Assembly (NCBI RefSeq): GCF_943734655.1
Contig: NC_071354.1
Coordinates: 43,501,744 to 43,565,743, forward strand
DNA: 64,000 nucleotides
Direction: 5' to 3'
Source: Sabethes cyaneus
Taxonomy: Eukaryota; Arthropoda; Insecta; Diptera; Culicidae
Shown: in pieces, positions 21,683 through 32,935 of the stretch
Numbering within the stretch: the first letter of the stretch is position 1
Layout of the letters: every line of letters starts with the position of its first letter
The notes under the pieces: generated by a model
Told to the model about the DNA's origin: nothing
The model's input: only the letters and a program-made list of their open reading frames with translations
Databases searched by the model: none
Position numbers and translations under genes: made by a program

Positions 21683-22171
21683 GAACTGGTCGAGTCCAAG
21701 AAGCGTAACACCAAGAAGTACCTGCTGATAGGTGGAGGAGTAGCGATTGTCCTTGCCGTCGTCATCACGTTGATTGTCGTCTTTACCGGTGGCGAAGATG
21801 CAACCGATAACGGCGACAGCGGTCCCATCGTTCAACCGGGCGACCCGATTACGTTGGAAGATTTCCTTACCGGAAGGCTGACGGCACGGGACTTCAGCGG
21901 GGCGTGGTCGCCCAGCGGGAAAATTATTTCCCGAGATGAAATAGGGCAGGTACTGTCGTACGATCCGGCTACGAATGTCACCAGCGTGTTGCTTGACTCA
22001 ACTAACGAACCGCTGTTCGAAGGGTTTAAGTTTGATTTGTCGGCTGATGAACGGTACTTGCTGGTGGCTCGAGGCTACAGCAAGATCTTCCGGCATAGCT
22101 TCCTGGCGATCTACGACATTGTGGATTTGCAGGACAAAAAAGTGATTCCGATTCATGTTAATGGCGAACGG
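21683..22171 (+). CDS. DPP4: DPP4-like gene, first visible exon (membrane anchor)
   Basis: Acceptor CAG at 21680-21682 and donor GTGAGT at 22172. The exon has 163 codons, phase 0 at both ends. It encodes the basic cytoplasmic segment, the signal anchor (LLIGGGVAIVLAVVITLIVV) and the start of the propeller (ITLEDFLTGRL, WSPSGKII). There is no ATG at the start of the exon, so translation begins in an earlier exon. Confidence 0.93.
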
Positions 22172-25100
22172 GTGAGTTGTTCTGATTTTGCTTCGACGAT
22201 CTATTACTGATTAGATTTTTTTGTTTTAGAGAGCACTGAACCTAGTCGAATGGAGTCCGGTTGGACATTCTCTAATTTTCGTCCATCTTAACAACCTGTA
22301 CTACAAGACATCACCGGATGCAAACGAAGTGCAAATCACCGACGACGGTGCTCCCAGTGTTTACAACGGTATCCCAGATTGGGTCTACGAAGAGGAAGTC
22401 TTCTCGACAAACGTTGCCACGTGGTGGTCACCGGATGGCAAGAAAATCGCATTTATTAAGTTTAACGACATTAGCACACGACTGATGAAGATTCCTATTT
22501 ACGGCCCGGCCGGTGATTCGGACTACCAATATCCGCACGAACTGGCCCTACATTACCCGAAATCCGGCACACCCAACCCGCAAGTTTTCCTCTATCAGGT
22601 TGACCTAACGAACCCGACAGTCAAAACGGAAATCGTTCCTCCACCGACACTAGTCACGCCCGAAAAGGACCACATTATAACATCCGTAGGATGGGCCACG
22701 AACGATCGTGTGATTTCGATATGGAAAAATCGAATTCAAAACCATGCCATCATAAAATCTTGCGATGCAAACAACAACTGTGTGGAAGTCCAAGAGATCC
22801 AAGCTGACCAGGGATGGTTGGAACTGTTCAGTGCACCAATTTTCAACAAGGATGGTTCACACTTCATACTCATTTCCTCGGTGGATGGCTACCGGCACGT
22901 TACAATGATGCCAACGGAGGCTAAAGGCAGCAGCGAACCCATCACCAGCGGAAAGTTCGTCGTTCAGGACATCCTGAAGTGGGATGCCGAGAGTAATTTG
23001 ATTTTCTACACTGCCAACACGGCCAGGGACTCGCATGTGATGCACATTTACGCGGTTCTTGGTCAGAAAGGAGCCACGCCACACTGCTTGAGCTGTGCGG
23101 TCGTTTCCAGTCCGGAGCAGCTGTACTTCAATGCGCAGATGAGCAAGAAGGGCAACTACCTAGTGCTGGAGGCTAAGGGACCGAATGTTCCCTGGAGTGA
23201 ACTGTTCCAATGGAGTTATGCTAATAACGGTAGGTATAGATAATATTTACAATGTTTTCTGTCTGAAGTTTATGGAGCGTCTTAATAGAATACGAAACCT
23301 GAAATTGAATAAAAAGAAAACTTTCCAATACATAGTAGAATTTAATTGGAAAGTTTTCTTTTTATTTAATTTCAGGTAATGTTTTCTGTGTTGAATTCTC
23401 AGGAAAGGGACCCAGTAAATGAACGCCGTTTCGGCTCGCTGATTCGAAAGCCTTTCTGCGGCTCGCAAACGTCAAATATCAGATGTCAGATGTTCGCGGG
23501 TCTATGGCATAGTGTTTATAGACAATAACTTTAAAGTTTTGTCTTCATTAGTTGGTGAAATACTGCTGAAGATCGTGCCTCACGTTTCGATGCCCGCTTG
23601 TCGGATATGCTGTCACCTTGTCTCAACTCTCGTTTCGTCTCGAAGGGATTCGAGAGTGTCCCCGAATTGCACACGAAACACATCACTCCATCCAATGTAG
23701 CTCTGATCAGTCGCGTCAGTTTGTTCGGAAACCATGTTCGTGTATTATCTGCCTTAGCTGGTCTCGATGGACTGTATCGAGTGCTGCTTTGAAGTCAATA
23801 AAGATGTGATGCGTGAGCATGTTGTACTTCCGACATTTCTGCAAGACCTGACGGATACATTTGAAACCTTTTATGCTATCGATGCCAGCCGACGTAACAG
23901 GATCTAAGAGAATATCTTGTATGTGGCGTTTACCAGCGTTGTGGTGCGATAGTTTCAGCAGTCCAACCGATCACTCTTTTTGTAAATGGGACTTACAACT
24001 CCTTCCGTCCATTCCTCCGGTAGCTTCCCCTCCTTCCAAATCTTGGAACTAATCCAGTGTCGGAAGCGTTGCCAGCATTTCTCAGGCATGTTTATAAAGC
24101 TCTCTACAGGTAGGCTTTGTTGGGCTTCAGCAACCTGATTTCCCGTTTAATTTCTTGTAGATCAGCTGCTGGGACATTATTATCTTGCGTGGGCATTCGC
24201 TATTGAGGTGTTCATCGAAGAACCGCTTTTACCTTTCGACGACCTCGCGCTCATTTGTGATCAGATTCGCTCGCGCGTCCCTCACAGCACAGTGGTCCAA
24301 AAAGGTGACAAGCGGAACTTTTTTCCTAGCGTCTTTTGTATTCATATTAGCAATATAGTGTTATCGCAACTCATGTTCGTAGAACAATAATAATTTATTT
24401 AATTTTGAAAGCATCAAAAGTTAGTTATGACTTGATGGCTACAATAAAAATAAAGAAAATTGTGGCATATGCTTTTTTGTTTTGGGATACACAGATATAG
24501 TTTCTTCGGAAAAGTTGTAGAAAATGTAAAGGTACACAAATTTACTGAAGAAATGATATTTCTATCACTATTGGGTGCAGAGAAAAAGACCTTCCTGTGG
24601 AAGGCCTTTAAAATTAGATTATCATACTTAGCTTTTCTTGGTAGAATTTTACAAGAACACGTTGTTTTAGGCAATTATTGAAGCACTCAAACACACGTTT
24701 TTACAGAAGACTGCCAATCTTTAGGACATTTACTTGCTAAGATATCGCATATTCAAGCTTTATTTTTCCTTAACTTCATGAGCCAATGGGGAAGAATGGG
24801 GCAAGTGGATATATGAAATCAGTACTTTACCTTGTCCCCACTCACCCATATTAGAGTACGGCAAGCATGTGTTTTATGTGTTTTGCGTATGCCTTAAGCT
24901 TGATGCTCGCCCATTGTTAAACCATTTTAAAAAACACACATAAACAAGTGAACTTAGAGCTTCCATAAACTTCTAGAGCATTATAAGCTTTGATAACGAA
25001 AGATAAGCAAAACATTCACAGAACGTTTGATAAAGATTGAATCAATTGGAAAAACTATAAAAACACTCCTATTCCGTTCTCTAATAAAGGTGCGCTATGT

Positions 25101-28100
25101 TGCAAATCGAGCGAGAAGCTAACGGTGCCGGCTCTTCTTTTTTGATTGTCATGCTATGATGCCGATTTTAACTAATAGTTGCATTCATTTTCATCAGAAT
25201 TTTGATATTGAATTTGAAAATTCGCAGCCCTGCTCACGAGCACACTACCTTGTAGCGTCGTTCTGCATAGTCCACTCATGAAACCAACAGCCCACGAGCG
25301 TGAGTAGGATGTACGGTTGCAAAATTTATATTACTTCTTTTCTTTATGAATTTTTTGGGAAATGGCCTATGTAGTCAAACTAAAGTTTTCATTTTCAAAC
25401 CTCTTTTAAGGAATCGCTATAAACATTGTCATTTTAACTATTTAAATATTTTTGGTATTTAATATAAACATTTTTTCATTATCTTATTCCCTCGTATGAG
25501 TGCGGGCCATCCCTTGCTTCACCTCCGGGGGTATGAGTGCGGGCCATCGTGAGCAGTCGGTATCAACTGCTCGAGTTGCAATGACGAGCGAGATAGATGA
25601 CCATCGCTGATAGCTAAATACGCACTCGCAAAAATTCGGCGCAGGACGTGAAACAATAAGAAAGAGAGCCCGAAAGAGGTGCTCATGCTAGCCAGTTTGT
25701 TAGAACGAATACGTGTGTGACAAAATTGGCCCGTCTCATTCCATTCTATTGGGTCGTGAAGTTACGCAAAAATAAGGTTTAAATAAGCGATAACTTTGTA
25801 ACAAAAGGCCACGGAGATTTGCGGTCTTCTACAAAAACATGTGTTTTGACTGCTTCGATAATTGTCTGGAACAATGTACTCTTCTATAATGTAACCAATA
25901 AAAGATAAGTATGAAACACTAATTTTCAAAGAACTTTCTAAGAAAATGCTCTATAGCTCTGCACCCCATAGAGTCTCTATCATAGAGATAGAAATGTAAT
26001 TTTGTCACTAAATTTTTACCGTAGAAAACATGTTTATATTTCCTTACGCACTAACGTTTTTTTTATTTTCATCATAGTAACCCGTGACTAACTTGCGACA
26101 CTTTCAGATTATGGGGGGCATTCATATGAATAAAAGTGCAGAAGTCAGGAAATGCAAAAATAAAAGCAAAAGATGTTAGGAAAAAAGTTCCACTTTTCGC
26201 CCTTTTGGACCACTGTACACAAGTCAGGTTTCAGTGTGTAGCCCTTATGTGTTTTGTTCGCCTCTTCTGCCCCTCTTCTTGTGCTTTTTACTCCTCCTTT
26301 TACTACCTTACTACTGGTTCTTTGCTCGCCGGCATTTGGCCAAGTTCTCCCTAATGGCAATGCTCAGATAACTTTTCCAATCCCTTTTTAATCACTCCAC
26401 CGCTCTTCACCTAGTACGGCGGTAGCGGTCTCTCCGATGATCGAGCTCGTGCATATTCTTCCTCCATCTTCTTCGAGGGTTAAAGCAGCTAATTTCTCGG
26501 ATGAAAGCAATGCCTTTTCCGAAGTTCTCGGCAAATTGCGGATTCTCTAGCTGCCGAGGAGGATGACTTTGAAGTGTCTGGTATACGGCTGACAGTTTTA
26601 TGCGCATATATACTGCTACTAAGCGATGGTCAGTGTCAATATCCGCATTTCGTAGGGTACGTATGCTCGTGATGTTAGAGAAGAACCTATGAAGAATCTA
26701 TGAGAACGTGGTCAAATTGACCAGGTCAATCTACATTGTTGTACGTTGGTCATGTGATCTTCAGATGGCTTTGTAGATATCATTGCATAAGTAAAAGGTG
26801 CTTCGGATCACCAGGCCTCGGGAAGCTGCGAAGTTAATACATCGTTGGCCGATATCGTTCATGTCAGTGTGCAGACTATGGGGTCCTATCATATCGCCTA
26901 TGATGATCTTGATGTCCCGTGATGAGGAGCTGTCGTACATTGCCTTGAGCCTCGCGTAGAATTCTTCCTTCCCATCGTTGAGTCTACTTCTGCCCAACTG
27001 ATGGTGCCACCGCTCTGGTAAAACTGGGACTTTCTGTCGCGGATCTTCCAAACCTTCTCCTTTACGATAGACTTTCTGCAGAGCTACGATGCTGAGTTTA
27101 CGGGGTTTAAGCTTAGTTGCCTTACGATGGTCACGCTACCGAGTTTTGTAATAGCGTTACCGGTTCAGCTGTAGGGCCAAGACACCACGTTTCTTAATTC
27201 TGCCGCCCGCTCCGGATCAGACGCTGTTGTTAACCGTTCCTAACCTGGAGTGTAGGCGTTCACTAGGTTGAGGAATGTAGAGCCATCAAGAGCCGCCCCT
27301 GATATGAGAACAGACGTTTACAGAATTATTAGAACTGTCTCAAATGTTAAATTGCAGCTTTAGGAATAATTCAATGCTCTAATCTATTCCTGTGTAATCG
27401 TATACTCTAATTACAGAGGTCAGCTTGAAACCGGTTAAATCGCTGGAAACAAACAGCCAACTGCGGGAGCGTCTGGAGGGAAAATCCATCCCAACCGTGC
27501 AGTACCATGAAATCGACCTCGGAAATGCATTCACCTCCAAGGTGATGCTGTTGATACCTCCGGGAGCTGACACCAGCGGCAAGGTGAAGTATCCGATGCT
27601 AGTCGACGTGTACGGTGGTCCGAATTCGTACTCCGTCACTAGCTCGTGGTCCATCGGATGGGGTCATCACATGAGCTCGAACCGTTCGGTGATATATGCG
27701 AAGATCGATGGACGTGGCTCGGGACTACGGGGAGACCGTCTGCTGTTCCAAATCTATCGCAAACTTGGCACGGTTGAGGTTGAGGATCAAATTGCGACGA
27801 CAAAAACATTGACGGAACGTTTGAGCTTTATCGATCCGGAACGTGTAGCAATCTGGGGCTGGAGTTACGGTGGGTATGCATCGGCTATGGCTCTGGCAAA
27901 GGATGCCCAACATGTGTTCAAATGCGCGGTTTCGGTAGCTCCGGTGACCGATTGGACGTTCTACGGTATGAGAAATCGATGTTCGACCAAAATTGATCGT
28001 AATTGAAAATTATTCTATTTCAGATTCAATTTATACCGAGAGATATATGGGTCTTCCAAAGGATAACGCTGCAGGGTACGAACAGTCTCGTTTGACAGCG

Positions 28101-28395
28101 CTGTATAATAAGTTCCGCAACCGAAAGTATATGTTGATTCATGGAACGTACGACGATAATGTTCACTTCCAACAGGCGATGCAACTCTCGCGGACGTTGG
28201 AGACCCACGATATTATGTTTAAACAAGTGGTAATTATCCCACAAATAAATGTACAATAAGTTCTTCCATTCACGTATTCAATTTTGTTTTTCTCAGAGTT
28301 ACCCCGATGAGGATCACAGTCTGGCCGGTGTTCGTCCCCATCTTTACCATACACTGGGACGGTTCTTCAGCGAGTGCTTTAACCTGCGTGATTAG
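21683..28395 (+). CDS. DPP4: dipeptidyl peptidase 4-like membrane serine peptidase (five exons, N-terminus missing)
   Basis: Exons 21683-22171, 22230-23229, 27417-27965, 28024-28229 and 28297-28395 join in frame to 780 residues plus a stop; human DPP4 has 766. Enzymes of this S9B family remove N-terminal Xaa-Pro or Xaa-Ala dipeptides outside the cell. From the first visible codon there is a short basic cytoplasmic stretch (ESKKRNTKKY), one membrane anchor (about 14-34), a beta-propeller with the substrate-binding DWVYEEEVF motif (Glu 217-219), and an alpha/beta-hydrolase domain with Ser646 in GWSYGG, Asp723 in HGTYDDN and His755 in DEDH. All three catalytic residues are present, which excludes the inactive DPP6/DPP10 relatives. 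The topology is type II. The first exon with the ATG lies upstream and was not identified. Intron phases are 0, 1, 1 and 0. The third visible intron is swollen by transposons. Confidence 0.95.
22230..23229 (+). CDS. DPP4: DPP4-like gene, propeller exon
   Basis: Acceptor TTTTAG at 22224-22229 and donor GTAGGT at 23230. Length 1000 nt, ending in phase 1. It encodes most of the eight-blade propeller, including LVEWSPVGHSLIFVH and the double-Glu substrate motif in DWVYEEEVF. Conserved Cys residues (SCDANNNC, CLSC) suggest the disulfides known in this family. Confidence 0.94.
23263..23377 (-). mobile_element. shortened hairpin element, second family member
   Basis: Flanked by a 12-bp direct repeat AATGTTTTCTGT (23251-23262 and 23378-23389). 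On the minus strand it has a hairpin (CCTGAAATTAAATAAAAAG mirrored by its complement) followed by the same tail as the element at 9041-9300 (TTTCGTATTCTATTAAGACG). The hammerhead-like centre is missing, so this is an internal-deletion relative in the opposite orientation. Confidence 0.75.
23540..24289 (-). pseudogene. LINE RT fragment in the DPP4 intron, 3' part
   Basis: Minus-strand RT relic of the same family as 34160-34800 and 42321-43310; the plus strand shows the same long phrases (AAGGGATTCGAGAGTGTCCC, TCAGTCGCGTCAGTTTGT). It is antisense to the host gene. It continues beyond the TIR insertion at 26218-27300. Numerous stops. Confidence 0.75.
24290..26215. mobile_element. 1.9-kb TIR element (CAGTGGTCC ends)
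   Basis: The left end CAGTGGTCCAAAAAGGTGAC and the inverted right end CAGTGGTCCAAAAGGGCGAA pair for about 50 bases. TA follows the right end (26216-26217); the left flank is CA, a probable mutation of TA. It interrupts the intronic LINE, whose sequence resumes on the right. No transposase was recognised; probably a non-autonomous Tc1/mariner-type element. Confidence 0.7.
26218..27300 (-). pseudogene. LINE endonuclease fragment in the DPP4 intron, 5' part
   Basis: Read on the minus strand, 27270-27240 gives FLNLVNAYTPG-like residues and 27051-26761 gives EEFYARLKAMYD, DIKIIIGDMIGPHSLHTDMN and GQRCINFAASRGLVIRSTF. These are the APE-type endonuclease of CFDP2-like LINEs. The catalytic GDFN/GDMN position reads GDMI, a missense change. 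Degenerate linker sequence runs to 26218, where the 1.9-kb element interrupts. Confidence 0.8.
27417..27965 (+). CDS. DPP4: DPP4-like gene, hydrolase exon with catalytic Ser
   Basis: Acceptor TTACAG ends at 27416 and donor GTATGA begins at 27966. Phase 1 on both sides: the first two bases complete a Glu codon with the last base of the previous exon. It carries YPMLVDVYGGP, DGRGSG, LGTVEVEDQI and WGWSYGGYAS with the nucleophile Ser646. Confidence 0.95.
28024..28229 (+). CDS. DPP4: DPP4-like gene, exon with catalytic Asp
   Basis: Acceptor TTTCAG ends at 28023 and donor GTAATT begins at 28230. The split codon restores DSIYTERYMGLP, almost identical to the family consensus. HGTYDDNVHFQQ contains the catalytic Asp723. 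Phase 0 at the end. Confidence 0.94.
28297..28395 (+). CDS. DPP4: DPP4-like gene, last coding exon with catalytic His
   Basis: Acceptor TCTCAG ends at 28296; the next AG (28297-28298) would break the frame. It encodes SYPDEDHSLAG with the catalytic His755 and ends FNLRD with TAG at 28393-28395. Confidence 0.93.
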   Translation, partial: SYPDEDHSLAGVRPHLYHTLGRFFSECFNLRD

Positions 28396-28900
28396 CACGG
28401 CCTCCTAGTGGAGGACAGCGAGCACGAAACGTACTTCCTACCAGCGAACGATTCCTCCACCGCGAAAGACTTATCTACCATCCTGCAAAGTTATCAGCCA
28501 AACCAGCATCATGATCGTGAATGAAGGGAACCTCTTCTCTCCTGTAAATAGTGTAATGTAAATGAGAGTTGTACATATGGCGTCGCCTCCAATTATTCTT
28601 ATTCGATGTTAACGTGGAGCTTTAGATCGTACAACCGGAGTTTGACTGGTTTAACGAGGTCCTTACTTGATTTGTAGCGATGTCACATGCCAACAAGAGT
28701 TACGATGTTTAAACTAACTAGTCAGTATTCAGAACTTTGCCGGAAGGAAATAAAAATTTTGTATGTGAAAACCATTTTGTTGAGAACGCTGCTGTAAACC
28801 CGCGACGTAAACTTCATACTTTTTGTATAATGTAGAGATAGGTAGGTCGAATGTTACAAGATGTTTGATGTTGGAAATAAATCTTTTTAAGGAAATTACG
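28396..28900 (+). terminator. DPP4-like gene 3' UTR and polyadenylation signals
   Basis: AATAAA occurs at 28749-28754 and again at 28876-28881, the second within 20 bases of a T/G-rich run. Either could direct 3' end formation, giving a 3' UTR of roughly 370-500 nt. Confidence 0.5.
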
Positions 28901-29940
28901 AAATGCGGAATTGTTTATTACTGCCTGCTGCATGTCACAGTTTCATCATCATTCGGTTTGAAAAGCCTTCTATAAATGTTAACTCAAGGTGCAATAAAAT
29001 CCCATCAAATTTACAAATTTCAGATACCAATACCGCTGTATGACTGTATCCTTTATGGTTGAGATGGTTGTGTTTTGGGAAAAGATATCAATCTATAGAT
29101 GTCTGTACATAGTTAGTAATGTTGCTAACTTCTCCATTGCATACAAGACAAAAAGCACAAAAAATTATTAGAAACGTTACACATCGCCCGGATAAGTTTA
29201 TTTTGATTCTAACCGTATTCAGTTTTACCGACTTTTATTTGGAATTTCCCACTACAGTAATAAATGTGGTGGAAAACTTTTTGAAATAATTGATGTTCGA
29301 CAAAATCGGTTTCGTTAGAAGTTTCTGGGCGAACTCGATGTTTTTATTTATACTTTTTCGTCTTAAACTACAAGTTAAATTAAGCTTACCCACCTTATTT
29401 AGCTTATTTAACCAAAAAATCGACAGGACGAATTAGAAGTTAGGTACATAATTTGTAACCCCAATATGGTAGAAAACATATTAAATAGGCAAACATTTTC
29501 TACTCATAACCTAAATTTTTACACTTCGGGAAGTTTATTAGTATATTCAATCTAGTTTCAGACGATTCAACCAACTTACAAATAAAAATATATGACATGC
29601 AGTATATTTTGAGCATCCCTATCTGTAGCAAAGCTTGAAACGTCTGAATCGAACGGTTGGTGTCTTGGGTGGGAAAGAGCATAACGTCAGGATTTTATCA
29701 GAAGAAGCGTAACGAACAACGATATGGTAGCTGGTTTTCATTAAACATTTCAATGTTTTAGCGTAAAAATTAGAGTTAGCTATTTGGATTGTTGTTGGAT
29801 TTGTTGTTGTTGTTGTTGTTATGCATGAAAACTAAAAACCTACACCATGCTGCATCAAAATCCGGACGGTACCAATATCTGGGCACCTTCACTAATTGTT
29901 GTTAACTAAGTACTATTGATTAGTAATAAATGCATTGCAT
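28901..29940. other. no recognised gene
   Basis: AT-rich DNA downstream of the peptidase gene, with a short (GTT)n run near 29800-29820. No motif was seen on either strand. Confidence 0.35.
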
Positions 29941-30016
29941 TTGGCCGGTGGTGTAATGGAAACGAACTCGGCGCGAGATTGAGAGTTGTGGGTTCAAATC
30001 CCATCTGAACAGTCAA
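29941..30016 (+). repeat. tRNA-like SINE head
   Basis: TGGTGTAATGGA (A-box-like) and GGTTCAAATCC (B box) are spaced as in a tRNA, but the acceptor ends do not pair, so it is not a functional tRNA. It is similar in wording to 53306-53392, so both belong to one SINE family. Confidence 0.5.
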
Positions 30017-30934
30017 TTATTTTTCACAGTTATCATATCATTTTTCCCAGTTATTCCAATGTCCATCGCACGCGGCGTATAAATTCGAGCAGTTTTCAGA
30101 TACTAATTCAACATCCAACACGATACGTTTAACGACAAGGTCGTCAGAGTACATATATGGTAGTCAGTATGGCACCGAATATCACCCTTCCCTTCCCTTC
30201 TTCAGTGTACCAACATGCTCCCATAGACTCGGGAAACCATAACAAAAAAAAAATAAAAACTAACCTGTTAGCCGTAATAAGATCTTGCAACTCAAAGCAC
30301 TAAACATTGCAGTCTATAGGTTATATTACTTTTTGTCTTGAGGCATAAATTACACTAAATATTGAGATTTCTGCCCAATTAAAATTCATCACTATATTTT
30401 TACTTTTTCGCCATCGATTTTTCTTTAATTTTTTCCGGCCGTTCCATTCGTCACATCACTCGCGAAACTTAATTTGACGCACAGAAAACTTTAATTTACC
30501 ACCCGAACAGTTATTTAGTAAGATATTATAATAATTTTGCCCAAACTGTTCACTTGAATTGATAGGAAAAACGTCACTTAGTTTCGATTGCAATTCCGAA
30601 TGCGCGACCGTCGTTGTTGTACGTTGCCAAGGGAACGAACGTTTATATGGAGTGATGTCAACGTAAACATTTGAGCATGAAATTGACCAATTATTTTCGC
30701 TATTAAATTAAAGGTCGTAGAGTGTCGATAATATACTTATAAAATTCACTGATAATAAAATTCACCGTTAACAACATTTTATGTGACAGAATTACTGTCG
30801 GATCTAGTTCAACAGCAAAAATAGATACGCGATCCTACGTTTAATAATTGTTCATAACAGATTATTACCTACTACTAGCAACTCTATTCTCAACAAAACG
30901 ATAGTGGCAACAAGTACTGAAATCAGTAAAAAAG
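30017..30934. other. no recognised gene
   Basis: AT-rich sequence without coding or repeat motifs that I recognise. Confidence 0.3.
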
Positions 30935-31080
30935 CAAGGGATGGTAGGGGAACCGGGAAAGTAATGAAACTTTTTTGGGAATGGAGTGACTCCTATCTTT
31001 TGTCCAATGCTGGAAGGTGCATGGGTCGAACCAAGCTATAATCAGAGATTATAACTGGATTTGAACCCACGACACCCGTC
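30935..31080 (-). repeat. partial tRNA-derived SINE
   Basis: Shares GATTATAA, CTTTTGTCCAATGCTGGAAG and a B-box complement (GGATTTGAACCCACGAC) with the SINE at 18370-18545. The A-box half is missing. It lies directly beside a LINE tail. Confidence 0.55.
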
Positions 31081-31702
31081 GGCAATTTCTCTGCCGTCTC
31101 AATTCTCAGTAACTCATTTTCAATCTGGTCGAGCTATCTTGTACGTGGAGCCCCCCTGTTCCTGGTACCGGTGCAGTTGTTGAAGAGTTGTTTTCATCGC
31201 ACTGTCGTCCGACATCCTTACGACATGCCCGGCCCACCGTACACTACGGACTTTCGCCAGATGATGATGGGAATCTCTCTAAATAGTACATGTACCTCGT
31301 GATTCATACGTCTCCACCACCCTTCACGGAAAGAAATTTGATTCCGATGCCATGAATGAAATCATAAAATCATGAAATGTGAGTTCATGTCAAATCATGA
31401 CTGAACTGCCATATCAGACAGCACAAAATCATGAATAATAGTTCATGATTTTGCGTTGTGTTGTACTGCAAGGAGCTCGTGATATCATGATTTTTATTCA
31501 TGGTGTATTTTCATAAATGATGAGCTAGAAACCGGGAATCATGAGTCATTTTGCTCGTTTTGGAGATCAAATTTCTACCCGTGTTCGCTTTCCGTTTGTA
31601 CTTTGCCAAATATCATGCGCAGTACCTTCCGCTCAAACGCGGCAAGCGCGCCTATATCCTCCGTGAGCAGTGCCACGGCTTCAAATCCGTAAAGAACTAG
31701 AG
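31081..31702 (-). pseudogene. LINE 3' tail, split by a MITE
   Basis: On the minus strand it resembles the RT C-terminal tail (WAGHVVRMSDDSAMKTTLQQ-like), the reverse counterpart of 54103-54440. The MITE at 31325-31583 interrupts it and the sequence resumes at 31584 (TTTGTACTTTGCCAAATATC). Pseudogenic. Confidence 0.7.
31325..31583. mobile_element. 259-bp MITE with CACGG ends
   Basis: The left CACGG--AGAAATTTGAT and right inverted CACGGGTAGAAATTTGAT ends define it. The interior is rich in AATCATGA/TCATGATT palindromes. The exact target duplication is unclear (TT or TTC). Confidence 0.6.
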
Positions 31703-31772
31703 TAAATTGCCAATTGTTACATAGGTAACCTATCGTTTAGAGCAATTTGATGATTTTGAACTAATGACAGTA

Positions 31773-31962
31773 CACTCAAGCCTTTTTTTACACGAATTGT
31801 TTTTTCGATTACTCAAGAACGGTGCAACTTATGGACCATTTACAAAATACGTGATGAATGTCAGGCCTCTCCCAAATGTATTGAGAAATAAATTAATGGT
31901 GCCTAAGTTACCCCGTTCTTAATATTCGAAAAAACAAATCATGTAAAAAAAGTACTTGAGTG
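31773..31962. mobile_element. 190-bp TA-flanked MITE
   Basis: Ends CACTCAAG are inverted, and similarity between arms extends about 60 bases (TTTTTTTACA, TTGTTTTTTCGA). TA flanks at 31771-31772 and 31963-31964. Typical Tc1/mariner-type MITE. Confidence 0.8.
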
Positions 31963-32074
31963 TAGATTATTTTTATGCCATTTTAGTAAAATTAGTTCCC
32001 ATAGCCATCTGAATGGAATTCCTTACAAAAACCGTGTAAAATACGTTTTTTGCGTAGCAACTCTGCACCAATTA

Positions 32075-32935
32075 ACGGGTGGCAACTAAAATTTTGGAAT
32101 TTTTTTCTCAATCTGTCAAAAAAAGACAAAGATACATGAAGAAGATCTGATCTACCGAAATTAAAGATACATTATCCATTGTTGAAAAAAAATTGGTGTA
32201 CATTTGAAAACGGTCCGTAATCGGCTGTTCTGCGAAGCTTTCGTTTGACGTTGAAACAGGAGCGTTGTACGGCATCTCTTGATTCTACCAATCAACTGTT
32301 TGCAATTCGTGGCTCTCCAGTTATTTTTGTACACCAAGGAACTCAAAATCCCGAAAAAATTTACGATTGGGCGCACTGAGACAGATTTTTCGGGTCGTGG
32401 TTTTTGGGGAAAAATAGGATCGAATGGGTATTCAGGAACGATTGTGTTTTTATAGCGTAATGCGATTATGTAGAAACAGGATTAAAATTTTCGTCAAACA
32501 TTCGTTTGGTGCGTGTTAATTGATAGCCAAACCAGAGGGCTTGTTGTTGAAGAAACGAGAAAGAGAACGATTCCCTCTGCGTCCATAATTTTGGCTGGTC
32601 TTCCACTACCTTGCTTGGGAATAGTTGTTGGGCATCTTAGGATATGGTAAACAGTCGAAGCTGCAACATACTCGCTTTTTAAATGTTGTACCGAATACTT
32701 TTTGCCGAGATTTCTGCGGCAGTTCCTAGAAGTGTACAACACGCTCTCGAAATGCTTCTTGTTTCGACGTCATTTTAAGTAAAACAAGGCAAGCATAAAC
32801 AAAACAAAAAATATTTACAAAAAGAGGAGAGAGAGAGAGAGAGCTAGCACATTCATATTCTCATTTCTCTCTGAGCCCGTTTGTTGTTGAGCATAAGCGC
32901 CGCGAAAAGATTCCAAAATTTTAGTTGCCACCCGT
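32075..32935 (-). mobile_element. mariner-like DD37E element, deleted copy 2
   Basis: Complete ends: ACGGGTGGCAACTAAAATTT at the left, its complement at the right, and TA at 32073-32074 and 32936-32937. On the minus strand there is an N-terminal piece (RNLGKKYSVQHLKSEYVAAS, GSGRPAKIMDAEG) and a C-terminal piece (RPIVNFFGILSSLVYKNNW), in which the final Glu of RPIEDF has become Val. The centre is deleted. Same family as 7428-8265. Confidence 0.85.

Larger units (their letters stand above)
23230..27416. other. DPP4-like gene, transposon-filled intron
   Basis: A 4.2-kb intron between GTAGGT and TTACAG, where the neighbouring introns are only 58, 58 and 67 nt. It holds a short hairpin element 33 nt from the 5' splice site, a LINE fragment on the opposite strand, and a 1.9-kb TIR element inside that LINE. 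The extra length is therefore almost wholly transposon-derived. Confidence 0.85.

Noticed and set aside
22857..23084. Minus-strand ORF inside the peptidase exon
   Set aside because: Antisense shadow of a well-supported coding exon.
29941..30016. Functional tRNA gene
   Set aside because: The A and B boxes are present, but the acceptor arms do not pair, and a similar sequence at 53306 fits a SINE family better.
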